A stretch of 64,000 nucleotides of DNA from Triangularia verruculosa (GCA_033296885.1 MU863930.1:124001-188000), one strand, 5' to 3'; shown: positions 34,380 to 45,479, counted from the first letter of the stretch. Numbers and translations: made by a program. Notes: a model not told the origin generated them from the sequence alone.

Positions 34380-35440
34380 GGTGTCGGTGGTGGGGGTGGA
34401 TGAAACCGTGGAAGGTGTGTAGGGCTTGTTGTCCAAAAGCTTTACCTCCTTCTTAGGGGCGGTAATGCGGGCGGGGCGGGGGAAGTCGACGGTGGTGTCG
34501 GTGACCTGGAAGTGGGATTCCTTCTTGGCGGGACGGGTGATAGCAGCCTCGACAGTGAACTTGTCACCGATGGAAGTGCTAGACTTGAAGACCGGGCGAC
34601 GGTTGGCAAGGTCAACGGTGGTGTCGTAGCTGGGGGAGGCTACAACGGAGGGTTCCTTGCGGTAGTTGGCTTGGGTGCGGGCGCGGAATTCACTCTCAGC
34701 AAGGTCGACGACGGAGCTGTGAGGACGGTGGCGGTGGTCGAGTTCAACACGGGACTCGAGGTAGTTGGAGGTGGGAGGGGGTTGAGGTCTGAAGAAGGCA
34801 AAGGAAGGATGTGGTCAGCAAAAGGAAAGAGCAAAAGAATGTGTCTTCCTTGAGCCAGATATTGTTGTGGGAGAGGCCCTCGCGTCGCTTGGTCAACCCG
34901 TGACCCCCTGGTCCAGAGGACCTTGGCGGTACCTCAGCATCGATAGCTCGACCAGGGGGGGTGGGCTGAAGAGCGGAGCAAAGCAGGACAAACGAGGAAA
35001 ATGTCGCCTTGAGGCTCCAGCGGGAATCCACACCCAAGAGATCCCAAGCCGGGACAGGAGGCTGGGGATCAGCCATGGTGGCCGGGCCAGGCCAAAGGGG
35101 CGGTAAGGAAAACAACAATTGACGGTGAAAACAAAACAAATGGCGGAGAGAGAGAGGGCGGACAGAGACACGCTGTCGACAGATGAGAGGTTCAAAAACA
35201 TACCTGCGGATCTCCTCGTGGAAATGGTACTCTTCCTTCTTGATGGCGGGACGGCGGTGCTCCTCCTCCTTGCGGGTGATGCGGACCTCCTCTTTGAAGC
35301 GGTTCTCTTCGACGACCTTGGGGGGTGCGGGAAGAGCTGCTTGGGCGGTGAAAGGGGATTCGTGACCTATCCGTCCGGCTGGGGGGACTTGGATCTTGAT
35401 CTCCTCGTGGGTTTTGGTTTGGGTAGCGGTCTCAGACTCC
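34380..35440 (-). CDS. hex1: Spliced in-frame N-terminal extension of HEX1 (two exons)
   Basis: Upstream of the MGYYDED start the same frame stays open for 136 codons back to a 3' splice site at 34790-34789 (CTGACC branch motif, CTTCTTCAG). It joins in phase (AG|A) to an exon 35204-35440 ending CGCAG|GTATGT and starting after CTTACAG (35443-35441). The 79-codon upstream exon has charged, repetitive sequence: KVVEENRFKEEVRITRKEEE, HHEEIR-type repeats (EEYHFHEEIRR). The downstream part has SNYLESRVELDHRHR and FKSSTSIGDKFTVEA. Such charged N-terminal extensions occur in annotated HEX1 proteins of other Pezizomycotina, so I read this as a longer isoform with at least 215 extra residues. The intron between the two exons is 415 nt. 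The start codon is not resolved: one candidate exon with matching phase is 35960-36009 (ATG 36009, donor GTAAAC), which is speculative. Confidence 0.6.
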
Positions 35441-36100
35441 CTGTAAGCAGACGGGAAGACGCTGAATGGGACCGGGACACGGGCTTCAAAGTCCAGGTTG
35501 CCGGTTTACTGGGCGCAAGAAACAATCTTCTTTCGACCTTCCGACGTACGAAAGGAGGACAAGAAGATCCCTCTTGCTAACTTCCTAGAAAAGAAGTCGA
35601 AAGAAAGGAGATGAGAAGGCGGTCTGAAAATCGACCCGTCTTCTGTGCTCTGGTTTCTGTTCGAGTCCTTGAAAAGGAGGCGGGGAAACTGGATGGAGAT
35701 GGTGGTGAAGGCGTGAGCTGGCTCTGAGTGGAGGGTGATGAAGGAAAGAAGATCAAAACCAGGAGGGCACAGCTGCTCGAGCGAGCGCGGTTCAAATACG
35801 CATGGGGCGGAGCGCTTCCGAGCTCTGAACGACGAGCTTGGCCGGTTGGCAGGGGACCGTCGACGACGACAGGATGTGGGTGTGACCACAGGGGGTGGTT
35901 CCAGTCCTGCAGTCTGAGAGCTCTGACAAACGAGGCCCAGCTCTGGAAGCTCTGTTTACCTTGTGTGGAGAAGGGCCTGCGAGTTGTTTATCCTCAACCA
36001 ATGGGGCATAGCGGACCCTCTTTTCCTCTCCGGCCTGGCCCCACGAGCCTGTCTCTGATTGCTCAAGCTGTGACCGGGGGCTGGGGACGCGTCCAGCCAT
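35441..36100 (-). promoter_or_regulatory. hex1 leader and upstream region
   Basis: No frame continues cleanly upstream of 35441; an in-frame TAA lies at 35506-35508. On the hex1 strand there is a tiny uORF (ATG near 35801, three codons MRI) and several pyrimidine-rich stretches. The donor-like CACAAG|GTAAAC at 35960-35954 could end a leader or first coding exon. This is the presumed 5' UTR, with the promoter further upstream. Confidence 0.4.
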
Positions 36101-37909
36101 TTCGAGCTAGGAGCTGTCTCGTTGGGAGCTGAAAAAGCTCAGAGCTCGATCGCGGTTGACGTCTCATCGCCAGGGTCTCTCTGACAAGAAAAGCGCGCTT
36201 CTCCAGCCTCTCCAAAACCTGGGGGGTAGCAGAGAGCGCTTGCTAGCGACAGCGAGGGTTGCCCGGGCCTCCTGTAGGGCTCAATGGCTCGAATTGGTCT
36301 CTCAATTGATGAAATCGAAACGACACACAAGCGAAGAGAGGCCGTATCAGCAATCAGCGCGCGCGCGTGTGTGTCCTGTCTCTGATTGAAATTGGCCCAC
36401 CCCCGTCCTCCTGCAGCTTCCGTGCATTCAGGGCGCCACCGACCACACCACAGGCTGACGGGAGACGGACTAGCCAGCCAAGACCGGGGCGCCCCACGCC
36501 GCACACGCTTGTGCCAGCTTCGTTGATAGGTGGTTGGGGACGCGGTGGGGGCCGTGGTGCAATTGAGGAGGTCGGGAGCAACTCCCTCACTTTCCTCGGC
36601 TGCAGCAAGGAAAAGGGCTGATCACCAGCAGCTTCGTCTGGCAATTGGCTGTTTGATGCCCCCCTTGATAACCCCCGTCCCAGCCTCTTTCACCCGTCTG
36701 AGAGCTCGTGGGGGATGGCGATTGGGTCGATAGGGGACTTCCAGCCATCCACAACGTATGCATAATTTTATTCGTCTCGTATTGTTGCACAGGCCGGCTA
36801 TCGGTTTGTCAAGCTGTCATCGAAACAGATGGCATCTGCCAGACTTACCAAGCAGACCGCCGTTGTCTCCGAAGGTGTTCCCAGCTTTGCCTCTAGCTTT
36901 GTGGGGACAGGCTGATTGCTTGCAGCCGGTACCTGGCTGACACGCAACACGAGGGCTGGATTAAAAAGCTGCTCCGGCCCGGCGTCTTGCTACCCCTTGC
37001 GCTACCGAGGCCATCTTCAAAAAACTCCACCCCGGATAGCACACCATTGCCAGTTGTCACGGCAACTGACCTTCTTTTGCATCTTCGCTCCGCCTCTTCC
37101 GCGGGATCAGCCGCCGAGATGTCCGATCCTACCCATTGAACTGCCGTCACATGCGAGATGCGAGAGGGAGGGACCGACGCAGGGGAAACAGCCGCCGGCG
37201 TGGTTTCAGGGGCTTGGGAACTTTGTGTTGTTTACTTGCGACGTGGTCAGGACTTGCTTATCCGTGGTTTTGTAAACGAACATCCGGCTGCTTGTTTTCC
37301 ATCAGTTCGATAGACACCCGTTAACCCGAGTAGACACGATCCGATGACAGACCATGTTTTCGAGGGTCCGGTCACAGCGTCCGTCAACCCAGCTTCCCCG
37401 GATCCGGTTGCGTACCGTAGGCCGAACCAGCCTCCCGGGTCTCCTCGTTCTGTCCATGTGCCTGGATAAGGGGGAAATAGAGTTTGTGCCCCGGTCTAAG
37501 CGGCTTCAGTTCCCACGGTAGGTTTGCCCTGGTGATACTCCGATCCGAACCACCGATTCGACATGGAGAACGGGCGAGTCACCACCGACGATGGTGCTAG
37601 GCTGTGTTGAAGGGGCCCAGAGAAAGATGGGAATGCTTTCGAGGCGAAGACCTGTGCCCTCGGACCTTGGGATACCTCAGACACCCTGCCTGTCAGTGCC
37701 AATGGCTGCCGCTGAGTCTGGAGAGCTAGCACCAACCGGTAGCTTGATCATGACCGCATGGCTGCCATTGGGGTCAACAGAAACTGTAGCGCAAAGGTAA
37801 GAATGGCAGAGTTGTCAAAGTAGTTCCTTGACTGCTCCAATTGATCAGTTGTCGCTCCCAGTGCTTGGTTCCTGTCTGCATATTCTGTCCTATCTCGACG
37901 TCAGCACCG
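36101..37909. other. Intergenic region between divergent hex1 and rqc2
   Basis: About 1.8 kb with no convincing gene. Open frames on either strand are short. It should contain the hex1 promoter and part of the rqc2 upstream region. No repeats or RNA genes are evident. Confidence 0.4.
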
Positions 37910-38086
37910 ATGGATCAAGAGCCAGGCTGGCAAAAAACCGGTGCCGCATTCGTGGTCGGAGGGCTGCTTGCTATCATCGTGTTTGCCATCATCTACAAAC
38001 TGTGTCTGTGCCGATACTGGCTGGACAGGGAGCCCCATCGCCGCTATCCCCCTCCTCACAACCGGCGACGCTGCCTCTGTTGTTGA
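37910..38086 (+). CDS. Possible 58-aa single-pass membrane microprotein (or upstream ORF of rqc2)
   Basis: From ATG 37910 the frame encodes MDQEPGWQKTG, then a hydrophobic stretch (AAFVVGGLLAIIVFAIIY) long enough to cross a membrane, then a short Cys/Arg-rich tail (KLCLCRYW ... RRCLCC) ending at TGA 38084-38086. The same frame is open further upstream from ATG 37841. The hydrophobic core, the positive residues on its C-terminal side and terminal Cys pairs that could be lipidated look protein-like. The stop is 194 nt before the rqc2 start, so it could instead be a uORF in the rqc2 leader or chance. No family is recognised. Confidence 0.3.
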   Translation: MDQEPGWQKTGAAFVVGGLLAIIVFAIIYKLCLCRYWLDREPHRRYPPPHNRRRCLCC

Positions 38087-38280
38087 ACAAAAGCTGCTTC
38101 GCCGTCGCAGTCACACACCGGGGAGAAGCTTGGCAGACGTCGGAAGTGCCAGGGACATCTTTAACCCCACCTTGATTGCCCCTCCATCCATGACACAGCA
38201 AGCAGCTTCCAGAACACCGCCAAGTTGCCCGTCGAGATCGCAGTCGCAAGCTGTTTAAACTACGAAAAAACATAGCGAAA

Positions 38281-41200
38281 ATGAAACAGAGATTCTCTTC
38301 GTTGGATGTGAAGGTATGTGGGTCTTCAGTGGCCACTCAATGCCGCCATACTGACACTCTTTGCTCGCCAGGTGATAGCGCACGAGCTCTCGGAAGCTCT
38401 CGTCACTCTCCGCCTGGCCAACATCTACGACCTCAATTCCAAGATCCTCCTCTTCAAGTTTGCCAAACCAGACAACCGGCAGCAGCTTCTCATTGAGTCT
38501 GGCTTCCGCTGCCACCTCACCGACTTTGCTCGCTCTACCGCCCCGGCTCCCTCCGCCTTCGTCGCCCGCCTCCGCAAGTTCCTCAAAACCCGCCGGGTCA
38601 CCAAAGTCTCCCAGATCGGGACAGACAGAATCATCGAGTTTCAATTCAGCGATGGAGCCTACAGAGTATACCTCGAGTTCTTTGCCAGCGGCAACGTCAT
38701 CCTCACCGATGCCGACCTGACCATTATTGCGCTGCTGCGCAACGTCCCGGAGGGCGAGGGACAGGAGCCGCAGCGGGTAGGGTTGAAGTACACACTCGAA
38801 AACAGGCAAAACTATGGCGGCGTCCCAGAGCTCACCAAGGAAAGGCTAAGAGCCGCGCTCAAGACGGCGGCGGAGCATGCCTCCACGAAAAAGGCCAAGA
38901 AAAAGGGAGCGGACGAGTTGAGGAGAGGCCTGGCAACCACGATTACGGAACTGCCGCCTGTTCTGGTTGATCATGTTTTCAGAATGACAGATTTCAACTC
39001 GGCTGCGAAGCCAGCTGAGATCTTGGAGAGCGACGCTCTGCTGGACTCTCTGTTTCAAACGTTGGCCAAGGCAAGGGCTGTGTTGGAGGAAGTGACTAGC
39101 TCGCCAAAGGCAACGGGGTACATCATTGCGAAGCCAAACCCACGTGTGGTCGAGCAGCAGCAACAAGACCAACAACAAGAAGAGGAGATACCGAAAGAAA
39201 AGCCCAGCAGCCTGCTCTATGAAGACTTCCAGCCTTTTCTGCCGAGACAATTTGAAGACGACAAGTCTCTGACAACCCTGTCATTCGATGGGTACAACAA
39301 GACTGTTGACGAGTTCTTCTCGTCTCTCGAAGGCCAGAAACTCGAGTCGAAGCTCCAAGAACGGGAAGCGACAGCTAAGAGAAAACTGGAAGCTGCTCGC
39401 CAGGATCAGGCCAAGAGAATCGAGGGGCTGGTCGGGTTCCAGACGCTGAATCTCCGCAAGGCTGCCGCTATCGAGGCCAATCTTGAGCGTGTTCAGGAGG
39501 CGATGGATGCGGTCAATGGGCTGCTTGAGCAAGGCATGGATTGGGTAAACATCAACAAGCTTGTCGAGCGGGAGCAGACGCAAGGAAACCCGGTGGCGGA
39601 GATTATCAAGTTACCAATGAAACTTGCCGAGAGCACAATCACTTTGCTGCTGGGCGAAGAAGAGGAGGAAGAAGCTGGCGGAGATGATGACATGGAATTC
39701 AACTACGACACCGACGAGGAGACTGTCGATGCCGGTGTCGAGCCTGAAAAGGCCAAGGGGCCGGATAAGCGGCTGGAAATCGACATCCACCTCAAGCTCT
39801 CGGTTTGGAATAATGCTCGGGAGTACTACGAGCAAAAGAGAACGGCTGCTGACAAGGAGAAGAAAACTGTCGAGCAGTCGGTTGTCGCGCTCAAGAACGC
39901 CGAGCAGAAGATCGCTGAGGATCTGCGGAAGGGCCTCAAGCAGGAGAAGCCGGTTCTGCAGCCGATCCGGAAGCAGATGTGGTTTGAGAAATTTACATGG
40001 TTTATTTCCACAGACGGGTATCTCGTTCTTGGCGGGAGGGATGCGCAGCAAAACGAGATCCTGTACAAGCGGTATCTGAGGAAGGGAGACGTGTATGTGC
40101 ACGCTGACATGCACGGCGCGTCCACGGTCATTATCAAGAACAGCCCCAAGACTCCCGATGCACCAATTCCACCTTCAACACTGGCTCAGGCGGGTAATCT
40201 CTCGGTGTGCTGCTCGAGTGCATGGGACTCGAAGGCGGCAATGGGCGCATGGTGGGTGAACGCCGACCAGGTGTCCAAGTCTGCGCCGTCAGGCGAGTAT
40301 CTCCCAGCCGGGTCTTTTATGGTCAGAGGCAAGAAGAACCCGCTTCCACCAGCGCTGTTGATGCTAGGGTTCGGATTGATGTTCAGAATTTCCGAGGAGA
40401 GCAAGGCGAAGCATGTCAAGCATAGGCTATATGACGGTGACGTGGACCTTGCCTCACCAGCAAAGGCCGAAAAGGGTAGCGAGAAACAGGAGGCTTCCCC
40501 GGAGCAGGAAGTCCACAATGAATCCGACAGCGATGATGACGATGAAGGGCCCGAAGATGAGAAGAGAGCAAACCCTCTCCAGTCTGGCAAAGCCCAGCCA
40601 CACGTTGATGATGAAGACGAAAGAGCTCCTGCGGCAGAGGAAACCTCTGAGCCGCCAGCAGAGCAGCTCTCGAACCTCGACATCGCCCCCTCTGAAGAAC
40701 CCAAGGCAGAGCCAGAAGCAGCCCCCGACTCTGACCAGGACTCTGACCACGACGACGAGGAAGAAGAAGATGCCGCCACCCCCTCAAAAACCGGCACCTC
40801 GACTCCTTCCCAACCCCAAAGCAGCAAGAAACCCCTCAAGCGCGGCCAGCGGTCCAAGGCAAAGAAGATGGCACAAAAGTACAAGGACCAAGACGAAGAC
40901 GACCGTGCCTTGATGGAAGAGCTCCTCGGCGTCGCCGCCGCCCGCAAAAAGGCCGAGGCCGAGGCTGCGGCGAAGAAGCAAAAGGAGCTCGAGCACATGG
41001 CCGCCATGGAAAAGCGCAAGAAGCAGCAGGAGCGGCAGCGGGCTCAGATTGCCAAGCACGAGGAGATTCGCAAGATGATGCTCGAAGAGGGGGTTGATGT
41101 CCTGGATGAAAGTGAACAGGCGGACGTTGGTCCGTTGGATAGCTTGGTTGGCACGCCCATGCCGGGGGATGAGATTTTGGAGGTCGTGCCGGTGTGCGGA

Positions 41201-41524
41201 CCGTGGGGCGCGCTGGGGAAGCTGAAGTACAAGGTTAAGCTGCAACCCGGGCAGGTGAAGAAGGGGAAGGCGGTCAAGGAGATTTTTGAGAGCTGGAAGT
41301 GGGTGGCCGGGAAGAAGGGGGTTGTTGATCCCAGGGGGGAGGATGGGGAGAAGATGTGGCCTAGGGAGGTGGAGTTGATCAAGGGAGTGAAGGTGGAGGA
41401 GGTGTTGGGGGTGGTGCCGGTGGGGAAGGTGACGGTTATGGCTGGGGGAGACAAGAAGGGGGGTGGTGGAGGGCAGAGCAAAGGGGGCAAGGGAAAGGGT
41501 GGTAGTGGGAAGAAGGGGAGGTAG
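38281..41524 (+). CDS. RQC2: Rqc2/Tae2 (NEMF), ribosome quality control factor, 1061 aa
   Basis: Exons 38281-38313 and 38372-41524, with a 58-nt intron (GTATGT, CTGAC branch, CAG). The protein binds 60S subunits carrying stalled nascent chains, recruits the Ltn1 ubiquitin ligase and directs C-terminal Ala/Thr (CAT) tailing. The start is fixed by the conserved N-terminus MKQRFSSLDVK joined to VIAHELS. NFACT-N comprises roughly the first 300 residues and retains Asp9 and the Asp-Arg pair (GTDRIIEF, residues 96-97) that matches yeast D98/R99, needed for CAT tailing. A long coiled-coil region (~300-540) carries a poly-Q patch near residue 280. NFACT-R begins at about residue 547 (MWFEKFTWFISTDGYLVLGG, VYVHADMHGA). 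An acidic linker (~700-800) and Lys/Ala-rich coil follow, then the C-terminal domain near 941 (PGDEILEVVPVCGPWGAL) and a Gly/Lys tail. Length and order match the family. Confidence 0.95.
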
Positions 41525-41649
41525 ATGGAGTGGTGTTGCTTATTACATAGAAGTTGTACATATTCTGGTTTTTCCATGAGGATTTTTGCATAGCGGCACA
41601 AACATCAGAAGCGTCCCCTAGCGCATCAGTTACACCCACTGCCTCGTGT
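41525..41649. other. Short convergent 3' spacer
   Basis: Only 125 nt separate the rqc2 stop from the stop of the converging methyltransferase-like gene, so their 3' UTRs very probably overlap. Confidence 0.5.
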
Positions 41650-43220
41650 CTATCGGGTATCTAAAGGTAGGTTGGACTGCTGCCGTCTTCGAACATTACA
41701 AAACATGCCCTCATCCCTCCCAGCAAAACTGGGCAACGGGATCTGCGCAACCTTTTCCCACCCGCCCCGGGCCTCCATGTACGAATCCATCGTCCCTTTT
41801 CCTCTCCCAAAGGAAGTGTATCCATTCCCGTTCTGCGTCCCGGCAACAACGACGACATCTCCCTTGCACCCCTCTAGCAGTTCCCTGGTAAAGGAGCCAT
41901 TGCCGCCGTCTGGGCCGGTGATGGGGTACACCAGCAGCAAGATGCAGTCCTTGTGCTGATCTTTTGGTAGGGATTTGAGGTAAGCGGTGTCAGTGGTGAG
42001 GTTTGTGTCGTTGATCCAGGTTACTCTCCTATTCATGACTGTGTTAGAAAACGGAGGGTTGGGAGGGGGAAAGGAAACAAACAAACCATTCACTCTGCAT
42101 GTTATCCACCGCCACCGTCTCGAGTTCCGTACCGCCTGAGCATAAAGCTCCAGTATCCATTCCCACTGCCCACATCTAAAATCTTCAGTGGCGGCGGTGG
42201 TGGTGGCTTTTTCCTTCTTATTCTTCTTCTTCTTCGCTTTCTTGCTTCTTCCAGCTTCGCTCTCGTCGTTCCCGTTCATCAAGTCAACATCATCGTCACC
42301 ATTCTTAATGTCGTTAGTAATAACACCGGTGCTGCCGCGGTTGCTGTTGCTGCCAACACCCCCCAAAGCCAGATCCCTAATCACACCCAACGCCTCATGA
42401 GACGGGACGACACACCCGAAATGGTGCATCAACACGGGCAGGACGTGGTGGCTTTTGAGCCCTTGCTCCGCCACCGGTCCGCACCACTCCAGGTTCCGAC
42501 AGGACCACGACCAGAAATCGCAATAGGGGTTCAGCGGTACCGACCCGATGATGTTTTTCACCTTTGGGATGACCAAACCGGGATACGACGGGTGGAGATA
42601 CCTTTTCCCCGTCAGATTCCCGGCTACCCAGCTGCGGACTGAGTCCTTCCTTGCGTTGGACGTAAATGACTTTAGGGATGAAACCGGCGAGGTGGAAGGG
42701 GAGAAAAGGGAGGTGTATGCCTGGATGTCGTCGGGTATCGAGGGCTGGAAGGCCGGGGTGTTAGTATGATTCGTGCTTACCTGAAGTAGGTAGATGAGGT
42801 TGAAAAAAAGAGAACAAAAATACAATAAGGATCAAAAACAGTGAACGGGGGATTGGTGTAAGGGGGGATCAAAGATGACTGATCAATTCAAAATAAAAAT
42901 ATCAGCATCCCAAAAGGAAAACAAAAAAAACATACATCGCCCTGCCCATCGTACCACCCATGCAATCCATTCTCCCCGCCCATCTCAACAACCCTCTGCA
43001 CCTGCGGCAGTGTCACGCTGGCAACAGCATGATACACATAATCATCCTTCCCCGCCTCGGGAAGACCAAACCATGTCCTGATCGCCCCCTCAAATTCGTT
43101 CTTCTCGTTCGATAACTCCAAGGCCGCTTGATGCGTGTCGTGATCGTCCACTCCCTTGGCTGGATCGAAGCTGGGGTTGCCGACGCAGCAGATAAATGGC
43201 TTTGATGTCTTGAAGGGCAT
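41650..43220 (-). pseudogene. SAM-dependent methyltransferase-like gene with conserved motifs in three frames (frameshifted or mis-assembled)
   Basis: Exon segments are 42936-43220 (ATG 43220; MPFKTSKPFICCVGNPSFDP), 42087-42744 after a TACTAAC/TTCCAG acceptor, and 41650-42028 after a 58-nt intron (TTCTAAC, ATAG). The coding total of these segments is 1322 nt, not a multiple of three. Exon 2 begins in one frame (IPDDIQAYTSLF, LVIPKVKNI). The SAM-binding motif PLKILDVGSGNGYWSFMLRR is one base out of that frame, and the next motif TVAVDNMQSEW is a further base out. The latter splices in phase to RVTWINDTNL and the C-terminal half (LLLVYPITGPDGGNGSFTRE). Motifs I and II are intact as DNA, so the lesion is recent, or an unrecognised intron and/or sequence error is involved. 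The linker before motif I is a Lys/Pro low-complexity tract. Substrate unknown. Confidence 0.55.
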
Positions 43221-43601
43221 CTTTGAAAAAAAAAAAACCGTTTATTTACTTCAAACAATCATCACCACCAACAACAACGAGAAGTTCAAGGGGTGTAAAC
43301 GCAGCAGGGCTCCAGGTGCGATGATGTCATCGTTCTGTTTGACACCACCAAGCTCGAGATCCACCATAAGCACCTTCAGTACGTAGAGAACTCTTTGTCA
43401 CTGGCGACACATGAAAGCAGGTCAAACTGGTATATGAAATCATGGTAATACGCTGCTCTCCTCGAGTCTCGCAAGGCTTCCACAGCTGCGGGAAGCCCCG
43501 TAGGCCCACGGCCTGCCATCGATGAAATACATATACCACCGCTGGCCGCCATACCGATATTCACAACATTACGCCGCCAGCTTGAAAAAATGCAGTCATT
43601 T
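43221..43601. other. Intergenic spacer
   Basis: About 380 nt upstream of the methyltransferase-like gene, including its promoter region. A 12-nt run of A lies at about 43227-43238. No gene is seen. Confidence 0.4.
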
Positions 43602-43871
43602 CTATTTATACACCCGGTCCATTTCCAGATCATGCATACCAATGGCCCTGTCATTGCTGCCGTCGCCGCCCGGATCTTGATAAATGTAGCAGTATTCGTC
43701 GGGACCGTCACCCCAGTCTGCTTCGAAAGTCTTGTGGCTAAACTGCCAACCAGCACCCCGCACTTCCATCACATCTTCCAGAGGGTTCAGCTCACAGCTG
43801 CGCGATAGCGGGAAGACAATTACCGGGACCCTGCCAACAATCATCCGACCCAAACGATAGGGGCCAACCAT
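43602..43871 (-). CDS. Possible small protein (89 aa) directly downstream of rpn5
   Basis: ATG at 43871 lies 9 nt after the rpn5 stop on the same strand, with a stop at 43602-43604. The peptide reads like a folded small protein: MVGPYRLGRMIVGRVPVIVF, a Cys (SRSCELNPLEDVMEV), aromatic/acidic GWQFSHKTFEADWGDGPDEY, then YIYQDPGG. No family is recognised. Fungal genes rarely abut this closely, so it is either a frame inside the rpn5 3' UTR, a separately transcribed small gene with promoter elements inside rpn5, or chance. Confidence 0.3.
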   Translation of the reverse strand: MVGPYRLGRMIVGRVPVIVFPLSRSCELNPLEDVMEVRGAGWQFSHKTFEADWGDGPDEYCYIYQDPGGDGSNDRAIGMHDLEMDRVYK

Positions 43872-43880
43872 CTTGTATTC

Positions 43881-45479
43881 CTAATCCTTCCTAGAACCTT
43901 TGCCCTTCTTCTGCTTCACACCTGGCTGGATCCGGGCCATCATTTCCTCCTTGGTGATCAAGTGATCGACCCTCTCCAATAGACCCAACAGGCTCTTCAT
44001 GTTGAAGCTCCATTCGTTCAAGATATCGTCAGCATCGCGAGGCTTGGCAAAGCTGACAATGCGGGCAGGTCGATCGATCTTGGCATACACCGTCTTGGAT
44101 GTCACCAGCTCGCTGATGTACTTCTCGGTTTCGTCCTCGGTCAAGTCCAGGAGCTGTGTCAGGCGGCCCATTTGAATGCGAGTATAATACTTGGCCACCA
44201 CGCGGACGTTGTGCTCGATCACGCGCTTGCGCAGGTCTTGCCATCTCTCATGCGCCTTCTCATCGCCCGACTGTCCCTCGGCCGAATCAAAGATTTCAGT
44301 GCTGCAGAGATGTGGGCCAAACGCCTGGGATACTTGTGGCCACCGCATCAGCTCCTGAACGGTAAAGAGCTTCAAGAGCTCCGCGTCCTCCGGGACGGCT
44401 GTGTTGCGTGTGTCCCTGTGAATTCGGTGGAGCAAATCGTGCTGCTCGTTGTCGTGCGGCGCTAGGATGATGAAGTAGATGATTCTCTGCAGGACCTAGT
44501 CAAAGTTAGTTTAAGTGACAGCAACCGCAATAAAGTGTGAGGAAACGTACAGCTCGTAACTTAACGGGGTCCTCCTCCACGGCCTCGGTGTCGAGCACTT
44601 GTCGGTAATGCTTGCAAACATCCAAATACTTGGAGTCATGCTTGGCCAGTGTGATCTGTTGTTCGTAGTACCGGAGCTTGAGATCTGTGACATCATCTTC
44701 CTTGACCTCTGGCACTTCCTCGCCAGCCTTGGCCTTCTTCTCCCGCTCCTTTTGCTCCTTCTCGAGCTGCTCCGCTGTCTTTTTGGGCTTGCGAGCCAGA
44801 TATCTGGTGCTGATCTTGCGGCTGAGGATGCCAGCTTGTGTCCAGTCACCAATTTCAATGCATAGAGCCACCTGCGCCAAGATGAACTCGACCTTTTCCC
44901 GCCGCTCCATCGACCCAAACGTCTCGACTTGAAGCTCGCACAGAATATCGGTTGCGGCTTTGAGATCGCCCTGTTCCTTCTTGATATCCGACAGGATCTT
45001 GGTCACACGCGCACGCTCGACTTCGACAAAGATCTTTCCCTCGGTGACTGTGCGGAGGGTCTCGATGACGGAGAGCTTGATCTCCAGGGTGGGGGTCTGG
45101 TCGAGGAAGCCCACGACGGTTTGCACCATCTTGGTGATGGCCTGTTTCAGTTGGCCATGCTTCTTGGAGAGGATGAGTGTCTGCTCGCTGAGGAGGGCCC
45201 AGTCACCGGCATTTTTGCAGAGCGTAACAACGGCGACGAGAATTCGTGATGTGGAGGCGAGATCGGATGCCTGACGAGCTTGTTTCTCAAGGACGGACAG
45301 CTTCTCGATGGCGGCCTGAAGATCTGTCTGTTTTGTTCAGAAACCTGTCAGTGGGAATGCAATGCGTTTGTGAACGTCACCAGCTAGGATGGTACCTTTG
45401 CGAGCTGCTCGGCCTCGGGAAGCTGTTGGTCCACCTCCTTGGAGTAGTCCTTCTCAGGCTTGAACGCAGCGTCCGCCAT
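43881..45479 (-). CDS. RPN5: 26S proteasome lid subunit Rpn5, 491 aa
   Basis: Exons 45396-45479, 44551-45327 and 43881-44495 with introns of 68 and 55 nt (the latter with a CTAAC branch); phases are 0/0. Rpn5 is a PCI-domain scaffold subunit of the 19S regulatory particle lid and contacts the 20S core. Recognition: N-terminus MADAAFKPEKDYSKEV, helical repeats (FLDQTPTLEIKLSVIETLR; VETFGSMERREKVEFILAQ), the KPKKTAEQLEKEQKEREKKA linker, ISTRYLARKP, then the PCI region (RIIYFIILAPHDNEQHDLL; RVIEHNVRVVAKYYTRIQM; LLDLTEDETEKYISELV; YAKIDRPARIVSF). Length agrees with the family (about 450-500). A Lys-rich tail ends the protein. The start ATG gives the expected family N-terminus. Confidence 0.95.

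Noticed and set aside
35640..35720. Possible tRNA suggested by a GTTCGAGTCC B-box-like string
   Set aside because: No A-box at the right distance and no acceptor or anticodon stem could be drawn. It lies in the hex1 leader.
42188..42400. Plus-strand hydrophobic frame opposite the methyltransferase linker
   Set aside because: It is the complement of a Lys/Glu-rich tract, which always reads as Phe/Leu on the other strand.
44511..44918. 135-codon minus-strand frame overlapping rpn5 exon 2
   Set aside because: It is an out-of-frame shadow of rpn5, whose own frame matches the family along its length.
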